Below, one piece after another: positions 9,335-18,509 of a stretch of 64,000 bases of DNA. Source of the stretch: Halosaccharopolyspora lacisalsi (GTDB taxonomy: Bacteria > Actinomycetota > Actinomycetes > Mycobacteriales > Pseudonocardiaceae). The notes below the pieces were generated by a model. That model was given only the letters and a program-made list of their open reading frames with translations. It made no database searches and had not been told where the DNA came from. The stretch spans positions 620,001 through 684,000 of the forward strand of contig NZ_JACGWZ010000002.1 of NCBI RefSeq assembly GCF_014137975.1. The letters run 5' to 3'. The position numbers and the translations under genes were made by a program. Position 1 is the first letter of the stretch. The number at the start of each line of letters is the position of its first letter.

Positions 9335-9964
9335 GTGAGCGAGACCGACCGTCCCGGTCCCTCCGGAGCGGTGCTGTGCGACGACGGGCTCACCCGCTCC
9401 CCCTGGGCGGCGCACGACCCGCTGTTGCGCACCTACTACGACACCGAGTGGGGCGTGCCCGTGCGCGGGGAGCAGGCCCTCTACGAGCGCATCACCCTGG
9501 AAGCCTTCCAGGCCGGCTTGTCCTGGGCGACCATCCTGCGCAAGCGACCCGCTTTCCGCGCGGCGTTTCACGAGTTCGATCCCGACGCGGTCGCCGCCTA
9601 CGCCGACGACGACGTCCAGCGGCTGATGGCCGATCCGGGAATCGTGCGCAACCGGTCGAAGATCCGGGCCGCGATCACCAACGCCCGAGCCACGATCTCC
9701 CTGCGTTCCGACGGGGGGCTGGACGAGTTCCTGTGGTCCTTCCAGCCCGGGACCACGCCGGCTCCACGCACGGCCGCGGAGGTGCCCACCACTTCCCCGG
9801 AGTCCGTCGCCCTGGCCAAGGCCCTGCGCAAGCGGGGATTCTCCTTCGTCGGCCCCACCACGATGTTCGCCCTGATGGAAGCCGTCGGAATGATCGACAC
9901 CCACCTCGTCGACAGCCACCGCCGCGGCGTCTCCGGCCTGTGGCCCGCGGAACCGGCCCCGTAG
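9335..9964 (+). CDS. tag: DNA-3-methyladenine glycosylase I
   Basis: This 209-residue base-excision repair glycosylase removes 3-methyladenine. Family marks are the YYDTEWGVPVRGEQALYERI segment near residue 36, the helix-hairpin region with SWATILRKRPAFRAAF, and the C-terminal GPTTMFALMEAVGMIDTH. Family zinc-ligand positions at the C-terminus (His/Cys) are only partly visible. The GTG start follows GCGAGGAGC by 6 bases and lies 16 bases after the methyltransferase stop, so it probably belongs to the same transcript. Confidence 0.95.
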   Translation: MSETDRPGPSGAVLCDDGLTRSPWAAHDPLLRTYYDTEWGVPVRGEQALYERITLEAFQAGLSWATILRKRPAFRAAFHEFDPDAVAAYADDDVQRLMADPGIVRNRSKIRAAITNARATISLRSDGGLDEFLWSFQPGTTPAPRTAAEVPTTSPESVALAKALRKRGFSFVGPTTMFALMEAVGMIDTHLVDSHRRGVSGLWPAEPAP

Positions 9965-9997
9965 CTCCTCGGAGAGGTCGCGACGGCCGTCCCCGCC

Positions 9998-10372
9998 TCA
10001 CTCCTCCGGCGACCGGTCGGTCCGGTGGTGCGGGATGCCCCGGACGGCGTGGTCGGCGTATCCCACCGCTTCGGTGACCAGTGCGGCCAGGTGGTCGCTG
10101 GTGATGCGGTAGAGCACCCGGCGCCCGTCGCGACGGGTCTGTACCAGCCCCGCCAGTCGGAGACGCCCCAGGTGCTGGGACACCGACGAGCGGGACGCGT
10201 TCACCCGCGTGGTCAAGGTGGTGACGTCCTGTTCGACGCTCAACAACCGCAGCAGGTGCAGGCGGGTGGGATCGGCCAGGTGGCCGAGTATCTCGGCGGC
10301 CACTTCCCACCGCCGGTCCTCGTCCGGCTGTTGCGAGTCCCTCGCTATTGCCATGTCATTGTGCGCGCACAT
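9998..10372 (-). CDS. ArsR/SmtB-family metal-responsive repressor
   Basis: This is a 124-residue winged-helix regulator: LGHLADPTRLHLLRLLSVEQDVTTLTTRVNAS, SSVSQHLGRLRLAGLVQTRRDGRRVLY. No CxC metal site is obvious in the recognition helix, so a C-terminal His/Asp-type (zinc/cobalt/nickel) site is more likely; the C-terminus has several His. Two starts are possible (10372 or 10354); neither has a good ribosome-binding site. It is divergent from the CDF transporter at 10439, with an inverted repeat between them, so it most likely represses that exporter. Confidence 0.88.
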   Translation of the reverse strand: MCAHNDMAIARDSQQPDEDRRWEVAAEILGHLADPTRLHLLRLLSVEQDVTTLTTRVNASRSSVSQHLGRLRLAGLVQTRRDGRRVLYRITSDHLAALVTEAVGYADHAVRGIPHHRTDRSPEE

Positions 10373-10384
10373 AGTTGCATAATG
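10357..10384. promoter_or_regulatory. Inverted-repeat operator for the arsR/CDF pair
   Basis: CATTGTGC and GCATAATG form a 7-of-8 inverted repeat separated by 12 bases, overlapping the repressor start and about 55 bases upstream of the transporter. The layout and half-site resemble ArsR/SmtB operators. Confidence 0.45.
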
Positions 10385-10438
10385 CTTCCGGAAGGTGCAG
10401 GCTGGCAACCACAGCCACGGCAAGGGAGTACCCGATTC

Positions 10439-11470
10439 ATGGTCGGACGACAGCGGGGCGGCACAGCGCCGGACCACGGGCACGGCGACGAACGGCCCGG
10501 GGTGTGGTCGCGGGTGCGGCATCTGGTCACCCCGCACGGCCACGACAGCGCCGAGCGGTTCGACACCGCCCTGGAGACCAGCAAACGCGGCACGCGCACC
10601 CTGGCGTGGTCGTTCGCCGCCCTGCTGGTCACCGCGCTGGTCCAGCTGGCGATCGTGCTGGTCACCGACTCGGTGGCACTGCTGTCGGACACGATCCACA
10701 ACTTCGCCGACGCGCTGACCGCGCTGCCGGTCGGGATCGCCTTCGTGCTAGGAAGGCGAGTGGCCACCCGCCGCTACACCTACGGTCTGGGCCGCGCCGA
10801 GGACCTCGCCGGCCTCGTCGTCGTGGTCCTCATCGCCGCCTCGGCCGCGCTGGCCGGTTACCAGGCCGTGCACCGGCTGGTCGCACCGCAGTCGATCGAG
10901 CACCTGTGGGTCCTGGCCGCCGCCGGGCTCGTCGGATTCCTCGGCAACGAGCTCGTGGCCCGATGGCGCATCGTGGTGGGTCGGCGGATCGGTTCGGCCG
11001 CGCTGGTCGCCGACGGGTTGCACGCCCGCACCGACGGGTTCACCTCGCTGGCCGTGGTCCTCAGCGCCGTCGGCGTCGCCCTCGGGTTCCCGCTGGCCGA
11101 TCCGATCGTCGGCCTGGTGATCACCGTGGCGATCCTGTTCGTGCTGCGCGACGCCGCCAGGGAGGTCTTTCGACGGTTGATGGACGCCGTCGACCCGGCC
11201 ACCGTCGAGCTCGCCGAACGCACCGCCGCCGAGGTGTCGGGGGTGACCGCGTCCGGCGAGGTGCGGATGCGCTGGATCGGGCACAGCCTGCGCGCCGAAC
11301 TCGCCGTGGCCGTCGACCCGGCGCTGACCGTGGACCGGGCCCACCGCATCGCGCACGAGGTGGAGCACCACCTGATCCACACAGTGCCCCGGCTCACCAC
11401 CGCCGTGGTGCACACCGAACCGGCCACGGGCGCCGAGGCCACGCACGACCGCCTCGCCCACCACCGGTAA
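10439..11470 (+). CDS. Cation diffusion facilitator (CDF) metal exporter
   Basis: This is a 343-residue inner-membrane divalent-cation/proton antiporter. It has about six membrane helices from residue 60 to 250. The metal site motifs HNFAD (helix 2) and HARTD (helix 5) are both present, and a C-terminal cytoplasmic ferredoxin-like domain (about 255-335) follows. An N-terminal His-rich tail (DHGHGDE, TPHGHD) may bind metal. AAGGGAG precedes the ATG. It is paired with the divergent ArsR-type repressor. Zinc, cobalt or nickel are the likely ions. Confidence 0.92.
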   Translation: MVGRQRGGTAPDHGHGDERPGVWSRVRHLVTPHGHDSAERFDTALETSKRGTRTLAWSFAALLVTALVQLAIVLVTDSVALLSDTIHNFADALTALPVGIAFVLGRRVATRRYTYGLGRAEDLAGLVVVVLIAASAALAGYQAVHRLVAPQSIEHLWVLAAAGLVGFLGNELVARWRIVVGRRIGSAALVADGLHARTDGFTSLAVVLSAVGVALGFPLADPIVGLVITVAILFVLRDAAREVFRRLMDAVDPATVELAERTAAEVSGVTASGEVRMRWIGHSLRAELAVAVDPALTVDRAHRIAHEVEHHLIHTVPRLTTAVVHTEPATGAEATHDRLAHHR

Positions 11471-11534
11471 ACCCGGACGAACCCCGCACCCGCGTCCTGA
11501 CGGCTCCACCACGTTCACCACGCCCGTTCCCGGC

Positions 11535-11867
11535 TCACCCGCCTTGGTCGCGCTCACGGACCCGGGAGGCCGCGGTTTCGAGCTGATCGGCCAGCTGCGC
11601 CAGATTCAGCTCCGACGCGTTCCGCAGGAAGGAACCGGCCTCGCCGAAGAAATGGTTCCAAACCCCGTAAACGACCTCGGCGGTGATCGTTTGATCGTTG
11701 CTGGACAGCCGGGCCAGGTGTACGACCTCAAACCGATACTCGTCAGCCGGCGCCCCACCCCTGATGAGCCCTTCCGGGTCATTCTCACCGAGGACATCGC
11801 ACAGCGCACTGACCAGTTGGGGTTTTCGTCGGGAGTGTTCTCGTCCTGCCCGTTGCCGACCACAGCA
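11535..11867 (-). pseudogene. Fragment of an unrecognised protein without a start codon
   Basis: The minus strand is open from a TGA at 11868 to a TGA at 11535 and encodes protein-like sequence (VYGVWNHFFGEAGSFLRNAS, then ELNLAQLADQLETAASRVRE). There is no ATG or GTG in the frame. An overlapping minus frame upstream carries hydrophilic sequence (GNGQDENTPDENPNW) that might be its displaced N-terminus. I do not recognise the family. It is best read as a frameshifted remnant. Confidence 0.35.
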
Positions 11868-11929
11868 TCAGAATAATCTCGCTCCGTGAAGCACAGCCAC
11901 CACAACAGGATTTCGAGAACCTCCCGGAG

Positions 11930-12412
11930 CTACGATCGGGACTCGGCTCCCTTCCGGGCGTCCGAGGTCGCTTGCCGCAGCGACCGGATGAGCAGGCCGC
12001 GGTACTCGCGGGCGGTGGCGAGGTCGCCGCTGTCGAGGGCCGTGGCCAACGCGGGCAGGGCCTGTGCCGCACAGCCCGTGGAGAGCCCGGGTGCGTAGAT
12101 CATGTGCTTGTACCAGGGCCGACCGAGCAAACCGACCTGCCGGGTGAGGTCGCGTTCCTGTGCAATGATCGCCGCGTGGGAAATCGGCGTCGCGGGGATC
12201 GAGGGCATGGCGTCCGCTTCGGACGGATCGATCCGCTGGATGCCCGGAGTCGACGGTTCGTCCGACGTCAGAGGATCACCGGGGTGGTTGAAGGTGTACT
12301 GGATGCTGCCGCATCGGACACCTCTTTCACCATCGGACCGAGAAGCCACGCACGACCGCTGACACTTCACAAGGATGTGACGCTCTGGCCACACGAACGG
12401 AGCAGTCCGCAC
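11930..12412 (-). pseudogene. C-terminal fragment of an M28-type (PSMA/transferrin-receptor-like) peptidase
   Basis: The last about 80 residues of this frame (QERDLTRQVGLLGRPWYKH, MIYAPGLSTGCAAQALPALA) resemble the dimerisation domain found at the C-terminus of glutamate-carboxypeptidase-like M28 proteins. The catalytic zinc domain is missing, and the upstream part of the frame looks non-coding. It is therefore probably a decayed gene end. A small independent protein is possible but less likely. Confidence 0.45.
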
Positions 12413-12468
12413 CGAGGAGCTCGCACCGAGCTCGTCCGAACCGCATCGCCCACCGACCGAAAGGGCCC

Positions 12469-14157
12469 GTGTTGACCACGTCCGAGGCGACGAGCACTAG
12501 TCCCGCACCGCACCACACCCATGACGTGCACAATCAGGCGGCACCGCGCACGAACGTCGACGAGTACACCACCAACGCGGTGCTCCGCGAGGCCGTCGAG
12601 CGCCACGGCGCCGGCTGGGCCCACTCCGAACTCGCCGAGGTCGGCAAGCTGGTCGGCAGCGCCTCGTTCCAGCGCGACGCCGAACTGGCCAACACGGCCA
12701 CTCCCCGGCTGCTCTCCTTCGACCGGTGGGGACATCGCCTCGACGAGGTCGAATACCACCCGGCTTACCACCGCGTCATGGGCTCCGCGGTGTCCCACGG
12801 CGCGCACACCGGGGCGTGGGAGAACCCGGGACCCGGTGCCAACGTCGCCAGGGCCGCCACGTTCATGCTGTTCTCCCAGGTCGAACCCGGGCACGCCTGT
12901 CCGGTGTCGATGTCCCACGCCGCGGTGCCCTCCCTGCGCCTGCAACCCGAGGTGTCCGAGACCTGGCTGCCCCGGCTGCTGTCCCGGGACTACACCGCCG
13001 AGCTGGACACTCCCGGCAAGTCCGGCGCCGTCTTCGGAATGGCGATGACCGAGAAGCAGGGCGGCTCCGACGTTCGCGCCAACACCACGGTCGCCGTGCC
13101 CGCCGGTCGCGGCGGCCCGGGAGCCGACTACCTGCTCACCGGACACAAGTGGTTCTGCTCGGCGCCGATGTCGGACGCCTTCCTCGTGCTGGCCCAGGCA
13201 ACCGGCTCCGCCGGCGAGGGGCTGTCCTGCTTCCTGCTGCCGCGCGTCCTACCGGACGGCACCCGCAACGTGTTCCGCATCCAGCGGTTGAAGGACAAGC
13301 TCGGCAACAAGTCCAACGCCTCCTGCGAGGTCGAGCTGGACGGCACCGTCGGGGTCATGATCGGCACTCCCGGTCGCGGGGTGCGCACCATCATCGAGAT
13401 GGTCGCCCGCACCCGCCTGGACTGCGTGCTCGGTTCCACCGCGGGAATGCGGCAGTCGGTCGCCGAGGCCCTGTGGCACACCAGGCACCGCAGCGCCTTC
13501 GGTCGCGTGCTGGCCGAGCAGCCCGCCATGACCTCGGTGCTGACCGATCTCGCCGTGGAGTCCGAGGCCGCGACCGTCACCGCCGTGCGCCTGGCCCGCG
13601 CGCACGACGACGCTGACGACGCCGAGCGCGGTTTCCGGCGGCTGGCCACGGCCGTGGCCAAGTACTGGATCTGCAAGCGTGGACCGCACCACGCCTACGA
13701 GGCGCTGGAATGCCTGGGCGGCAACGGTTTCACCGAGGACTTCCCGCTGGCGCGGCGTTACCGCGAACAACCCCTCATGGCGATCTGGGAGGGGTCCGGC
13801 AACGTCATCGCGCTCGACGTGCTGCGTGCGATGGTCCGCGAGCCGGAGAGCACGGAGGCGTTCGTCTCCGAAGTGGAGCTCGCGCGGGGACACCACCCCC
13901 TGCTCGACGAGCACCTCGACCGGCTGCACCGCCAGCTCGCCGACCTGACCACCGAGGACACTTCCCGGGCGCAGGCACGCGCCAGGACCGTCGTGGAGTC
14001 CATGGCCCTGGCACTGCAAGCCGGCCTGCTGACCAGGTTCAGCCCGAACGCGGTCAGCGCGGCCTTCGTCGCCTCCCGGCTCGGCCCCGACCGCGGCCAC
14101 GAGTACGGGACGCTACCGCCGGACACCGAGATGTCGGCGATCCTGGAGCGTCACTGA
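12469..14157 (+). CDS. AidB-like acyl-CoA dehydrogenase
   Basis: This is a 562-residue flavoprotein of the acyl-CoA dehydrogenase superfamily, AidB branch. Marks are FGMAMTEKQGGSDVRANTT (FAD region, near residue 187), ECLGGNGFTEDFPLARRYRE and AIWEGSGNVIALDVLRA. The length (about 540-560) matches AidB rather than ordinary acyl-CoA dehydrogenases (about 380). E. coli AidB is part of the adaptive response to alkylating agents. The nearby alkyltransferases and Tag support the same role here. The GTG start has GAAAGGG just upstream. Confidence 0.9.
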   Translation: MLTTSEATSTSPAPHHTHDVHNQAAPRTNVDEYTTNAVLREAVERHGAGWAHSELAEVGKLVGSASFQRDAELANTATPRLLSFDRWGHRLDEVEYHPAYHRVMGSAVSHGAHTGAWENPGPGANVARAATFMLFSQVEPGHACPVSMSHAAVPSLRLQPEVSETWLPRLLSRDYTAELDTPGKSGAVFGMAMTEKQGGSDVRANTTVAVPAGRGGPGADYLLTGHKWFCSAPMSDAFLVLAQATGSAGEGLSCFLLPRVLPDGTRNVFRIQRLKDKLGNKSNASCEVELDGTVGVMIGTPGRGVRTIIEMVARTRLDCVLGSTAGMRQSVAEALWHTRHRSAFGRVLAEQPAMTSVLTDLAVESEAATVTAVRLARAHDDADDAERGFRRLATAVAKYWICKRGPHHAYEALECLGGNGFTEDFPLARRYREQPLMAIWEGSGNVIALDVLRAMVREPESTEAFVSEVELARGHHPLLDEHLDRLHRQLADLTTEDTSRAQARARTVVESMALALQAGLLTRFSPNAVSAAFVASRLGPDRGHEYGTLPPDTEMSAILERH

Positions 14158-14159
14158 CC

Positions 14160-14181
14160 GCCGGTGCGAGCGGGCACCGGC
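14160..14181. terminator. Hairpin between convergent aidB-like and beta-glucosidase genes
   Basis: GCCGGTGC and GCACCGGC form a perfect 8-bp stem with a 6-base loop, immediately after the aidB-like stop and 9 bases from the stop of the convergent glycosidase. It is placed to act as a bidirectional terminator. It has no T tract. Confidence 0.5.
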
Positions 14182-14190
14182 CCGGCACGT

Positions 14191-16647
14191 TCAGCCGTCG
14201 ACCGCGACCTCGGCCTCCAGCGGCAGGTCCGCACTGGAGCTGCCTGCCAGCACGGTGAACGTGCCGGGCTCGGTCCGCCACCGCTTCGTCTCGACGCACC
14301 AGTGCTGGAAGGCGCGGGCGGCCAGCGTGACGTCGACGTCGACGTCCCGGCCGGGTTCGGCGGTCACGGCGGCGAACCCGGCCAGCCACAGGGTCGGCCG
14401 CTCGATCGCGGAGTCGTCGCGCCGCAGATACACCTGCACCACCTCGCGGCCCGTCCGGTCGCCGGTGTTGGTCAGGCGCACCCGGACGGTGGTGTCCGCA
14501 CCGGCGGCGATCCGCTCGGTCCCGGCCAGGGAGTGGTAGCGCCAGTCGGTGTAGCCGAGACCGTGCCCGAACGGGTAGGTCGGTTCCCGCCCCGCACGGC
14601 TCCAGGCGCGATAGCCGATGTGCAGGCCCTCGGTGTAGTCCAGGCGCCCGTCGCGCGGCCGGGTATCGAGGACGGGCACGTCGTCCTGCCGCACGGCCCA
14701 GGTGGTGGGCAGCCGCCCACCGGGTTCCCGCCTGCCGAGCAGGACGTCGGCGAGGGCGTTGCCGAACTCCTGGCCGGGAAACCACCCGAGCAGGATCGCC
14801 GCGACCTCGGTGTGCCAGGGCAGCTCGACCGGGGCGCCGGAGTTGACCACCACCACCGTGCGCGGGTTCGCCGCGGCCACGGCCCGCACGAGTTCGTCCT
14901 GCCGCCCGGGCAGTGCCAGTGTGGTCCGGTCGTAGCCCTCGCTCTCGGTGCGCGCGGTGGTGCCGACCACGACGACCGCGACGTCCGAAGCCTCGGCGGC
15001 GGCCACGGCCGCCGCGATCTCCTCGTCCGCGCTCGCCGCGTCCTCGGCCGCGCCGAGGGTCATCGCCGCGCCGAAGCCGGTGTCCACCACCCGGTGCGTG
15101 AGGGTGAGCTCGACCTCCTGGCCCGCCGTGAGCCACACCTCTCCGGTGCGGTGGGGCGGGGCGAGGAACGCGGCGGCCAGGTCGTCGCTGTCCGGCAGGA
15201 TCACCTCGTCGATCAGAGCGGTCTCCCCGGCCGTCAGGCGGAAGGGTCCCACTCCGGCCGCGCCGAGGTGGTGCGTGCCGTCACGAGTGGCGCGCAGGCG
15301 GGTGCGTACTTCGATGGTGTGCGTATCGCCGAGACCCTCGCCCAGCCACACCAGCTGCGAGGTGTCGCGGTCCTGGGTTTCCAGCACCGCGCCGTCGGAG
15401 TCCACCAAGCGCACGGACAGTCCGGCGGCACCGGTGTCCGGATTGGTCAGCTGCTCGACGGGCACGGGTGGTAGGCCTTCCGAGATGCCCACACCGACGT
15501 GGTGAGTCACCTCGGCACCGTCACCGAGCGCGGTACGCACCCCGTGCAGGGGCGAGACCGCGTACTCCGGGATCACGGTCGCGCTGCCACCGCCCTGGAT
15601 GCGCGCCCGTCCCGCGTTGGGGCCGATCATCGCCACCCGGCGCAGCGAACTCGTCTCCAGCGGCAACAGCGCCCGCTCGTTGCGCATCAGCACCACGGCA
15701 CCGGCGGCGGCCTCGCGCAGCAGCTCGGCGGAGGAGTCCACGCGGGGAGCGAGCGCGGCGGACGGGTCCACGTCGTCCAGCACACCGACGCGGCCGGCCA
15801 GTCGCAGGACGCGGCGGAGTTTCTCGTCGATCGCGGCTTCCGGGACGCGGCCGGCGCGGACCGCTTCGACCAGGGGTTGGCCCCACACCGTCGAGGGACC
15901 GGGCATGGCCAGATCGTTGCCGGCCGCACCGGAGTCCTCGGTGGAGCGCACGGCCGTCCAGTCGGAGACCACCACCCCGTCGAACCCCCATTCGCCCTTG
16001 AGCGGTTCGGTCAGCAGCGGGCTCTCGGTCATGGTGCGCCCGTCGACGCTGTTGTAGGCCGACATGACCAGCCACGCCCCGTCTCGCACGGTCTGCTCGA
16101 ACGGGGCGAGGTAGAGCTCGCGCAGGGTGCGCTCGTCGATCCGAACGTCCACCGTGAACCGGTCGGTCTCGGAGTCGTTGGCCACGTAGTGCTTCGGCGT
16201 GGCGCCGATGCCGTAGGACTGCAGGGCACGCACGTAGGCGGTGGCGATCCGGCCGGTCAGCAGCGGGTCCTCGGAGAAGCACTCGAAGTGGCGCCCTCCG
16301 AGCGGACTTCGGTGCAGGTTGATCGTCGGACCGAGCACGACGTGCACGCCCTTGCGGCGGGCCTCCGCGGCGAGCAGTTCGGCGAGCCGGGCGACGAGGT
16401 CCTCGTCCCATGTGGCCGCGAAGGCCGTCGGCGAGGGCAGACTCGCCGAGGGGTCCCGCTCGTCCCAGACCTCGCCGCGCACCCCGGCCGGACCGTCGGA
16501 GACCACGATCCGGCCCAGCCCGATCGCGGGTTCGGCCTGGGTGCTCCAGAAACCCGCCCCGCTGAGCAGCCGTACCTTCTGCTCCAGGCTCAACCGGGTC
16601 GGCAGCGTGGCGATGTGCTGTTCGGTCGCGGCGTCGCGATCGGTCAT
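14191..16647 (-). CDS. GH3 beta-glucosidase with PA14-type insert
   Basis: This is an 818-residue glycoside hydrolase family 3 enzyme. The N-terminal catalytic barrel contains NLHRSPLGGRHFECFSEDP and the nucleophile Asp in GVVVSDWTA near residue 227. The second alpha/beta domain is interrupted by a region resembling PA14 (about 400-540), and a fibronectin-III-like domain ends the protein. No signal peptide is seen, so it is probably cytoplasmic and acts on imported beta-glucosides. The ATG has AAAGAG upstream. It is downstream of, and co-directional with, a sugar transporter, likely its substrate supplier. Confidence 0.92.
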   Translation of the reverse strand: MTDRDAATEQHIATLPTRLSLEQKVRLLSGAGFWSTQAEPAIGLGRIVVSDGPAGVRGEVWDERDPSASLPSPTAFAATWDEDLVARLAELLAAEARRKGVHVVLGPTINLHRSPLGGRHFECFSEDPLLTGRIATAYVRALQSYGIGATPKHYVANDSETDRFTVDVRIDERTLRELYLAPFEQTVRDGAWLVMSAYNSVDGRTMTESPLLTEPLKGEWGFDGVVVSDWTAVRSTEDSGAAGNDLAMPGPSTVWGQPLVEAVRAGRVPEAAIDEKLRRVLRLAGRVGVLDDVDPSAALAPRVDSSAELLREAAAGAVVLMRNERALLPLETSSLRRVAMIGPNAGRARIQGGGSATVIPEYAVSPLHGVRTALGDGAEVTHHVGVGISEGLPPVPVEQLTNPDTGAAGLSVRLVDSDGAVLETQDRDTSQLVWLGEGLGDTHTIEVRTRLRATRDGTHHLGAAGVGPFRLTAGETALIDEVILPDSDDLAAAFLAPPHRTGEVWLTAGQEVELTLTHRVVDTGFGAAMTLGAAEDAASADEEIAAAVAAAEASDVAVVVVGTTARTESEGYDRTTLALPGRQDELVRAVAAANPRTVVVVNSGAPVELPWHTEVAAILLGWFPGQEFGNALADVLLGRREPGGRLPTTWAVRQDDVPVLDTRPRDGRLDYTEGLHIGYRAWSRAGREPTYPFGHGLGYTDWRYHSLAGTERIAAGADTTVRVRLTNTGDRTGREVVQVYLRRDDSAIERPTLWLAGFAAVTAEPGRDVDVDVTLAARAFQHWCVETKRWRTEPGTFTVLAGSSSADLPLEAEVAVDG

Positions 16648-16823
16648 GCTGTTCTCTTTTCCGTCCTGGTCGGTGGGGATGTCGAATTGCCGCGAGTGCA
16701 CCGGCACTGGTTCAATTCGTACACCAGTGTGGTTCCGTCGCGACAGCGTGGACGGTGCGGCGTCCCGGGACGGGTCACCGCGGTTCCACCGACGAACGGC
16801 GGGGACGTGCGGAGTGCACCCGG

Positions 16824-18251
16824 CTACGAAACCGGAGGGCTACCTTCCGGGGCCCGGCTCACGGAGACCTCACCGGTCAGGTCCGCCTCGATCTCCTCCA
16901 GGCTCCGGTTCTTCGTCTCCGGCAGCCAGCGGTAGAGGTAGATCAGGCAGAGCAGGCCGAGGAAGGCGTAGAGCCAGAACACCGCGGAGGCCCCCATGGC
17001 CGTGATCAGCGTGAGGACCGAGACGGAGACCACGAGGTTCATGCCCCAGTGGGTGACGATGCCGAACGACGCCGCCTTGCCCCGCACGTTGTTCGGGAAG
17101 ATCTCGCTGTTGACCAGCCAGATCGCGATCCCGAGGCTGCAGGCGAACGCGGACTCGTAGACCATCAGCGCGACGATCAACCAGACCACCGCGGCCCCCT
17201 GGATCGGGAACTGGAACACGATGCCGACGGCGATCAGCGACAGGATGATCACCACCGTTCCCCCCAGGATCCACGGGCGGCGGCCGAACCGGTCGATCCA
17301 CAGCAGTGCCGGGATCGTGAACACCACGTTGACGATGCCCACGGCCACCGAAACCCCGATCGCCGCGGTCTTGCCGAAGCCCTGTTCCTCCAGAATCGTG
17401 GGCACGTAGTAGATGATGGCGTTGACCCCGACCACCTGGCTGGCTCCGGCCGCCACCACACCGACCGAGATCCACCGGCGGAAGCGGGTGCCGAGCAACT
17501 CCCGGTAGGTGATCCGCCCTTCGGCCCGGACGGCTTCGACGATGTCGGTGATCTCGGCGTCCACGTCCTCGGCGGGACGGGCGCGGGCGAGCACGGCGCG
17601 CGCCTCGCGTTCGCGTCGCCGGGACACCAACCAGCGGGGGCTCTCCGGGAGCGCGAACAGCCCGACGAACATGAGCACCGCCGGTGCGATGCCCACCGCG
17701 ATCATCCACCGCCACGAGGCCGATCCGGACAGCCCGTAGCCGACCAGGTAGGCGAACAGGATTCCCACGGTCACCATGAACTGGTGCAGCGACACGAGCG
17801 TGCCGCGGTTTTTCGGCGGTGCTATCTCGGCGATGTAGGTGGGAACGACCAGCGAGGAGATACCGATCGCGATGCCGAGGAAGATGCGGGAGGTGATCAG
17901 GGAAACCGTCCCCGCCGCGACGGCGGAGCCCAGGGTGGCGACCGCGTACAGCACGGTGACACCGGTCAGCGTCTTCTTGCGACCGAGGCGGTCCGACAGC
18001 GAACCACCGACGATCACCCCCACCACGGCTCCCGCCAGCAGTGCGGCGGTCACGATCTGCTTCAGCGTTTCACCGAGGTCGAAAGCGTCCGTGATGTAGG
18101 GCAGTGCCGCTGCGACGACGCCGGTGTCGTAGCCGAACAGCAGACCACCGAACGCCGCCGTGACCGAGGCACCGACGACCAACGCCGTACCGCTGAGCCC
18201 ACGGAGTTCCTTGTTGCCGCTGATGTTCGTGGCAGCATCACCTTCCGGCAT
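16824..18251 (-). CDS. Sugar-porter family MFS transporter
   Basis: This is a 475-residue, 12-helix major facilitator of the sugar porter subfamily. Signatures are GYDTGVVAAAL, SDRLGRKK, the cytoplasmic loop PESPRWL, IDRFGRRP and the C-terminal PETKNRSLEEIE. It probably imports a hexose, pentose or polyol by proton symport. It ends 176 bases before the GH3 gene on the same strand, suggesting uptake and hydrolysis are co-expressed. It is divergent from the zinc dehydrogenase at 18510. Confidence 0.92.
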   Translation of the reverse strand: MPEGDAATNISGNKELRGLSGTALVVGASVTAAFGGLLFGYDTGVVAAALPYITDAFDLGETLKQIVTAALLAGAVVGVIVGGSLSDRLGRKKTLTGVTVLYAVATLGSAVAAGTVSLITSRIFLGIAIGISSLVVPTYIAEIAPPKNRGTLVSLHQFMVTVGILFAYLVGYGLSGSASWRWMIAVGIAPAVLMFVGLFALPESPRWLVSRRREREARAVLARARPAEDVDAEITDIVEAVRAEGRITYRELLGTRFRRWISVGVVAAGASQVVGVNAIIYYVPTILEEQGFGKTAAIGVSVAVGIVNVVFTIPALLWIDRFGRRPWILGGTVVIILSLIAVGIVFQFPIQGAAVVWLIVALMVYESAFACSLGIAIWLVNSEIFPNNVRGKAASFGIVTHWGMNLVVSVSVLTLITAMGASAVFWLYAFLGLLCLIYLYRWLPETKNRSLEEIEADLTGEVSVSRAPEGSPPVS

Positions 18252-18509
18252 GAGGCTCCACCTCCTCCACGACGAGCGCCTCCGCGAATTCCCCTTCGGC
18301 AGGAGTTCCCGACTGTTTCGTCATCGCGTTTCGTCACGCGGTATGGGCCGACGACAATGCGTTGTTCGAGTGCTGCGCAGCATACTTCCGGTGGCCGTTT
18401 CGCGCAGGAACGGCGGAGACCGACCGAAACGTTCGTGGTTTGTTCTCCGCGCAGTGCGGTACTCCCGGGGGCAGAAGTGAACCCTTCCCACGGGCGAGAG
18501 GAGCCGGGG

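Noticed and set aside
11544-11876. A 110-residue plus-strand open frame
   Set aside because: Its reverse complement gives more protein-like sequence, and the plus-strand frame has no ribosome-binding site or recognisable motif.
16755-18509. A long plus-strand extension in front of the zinc dehydrogenase
   Set aside because: It overlaps the well-supported MFS gene on the other strand; the dehydrogenase has its own ATG with a good ribosome-binding site at 18510.
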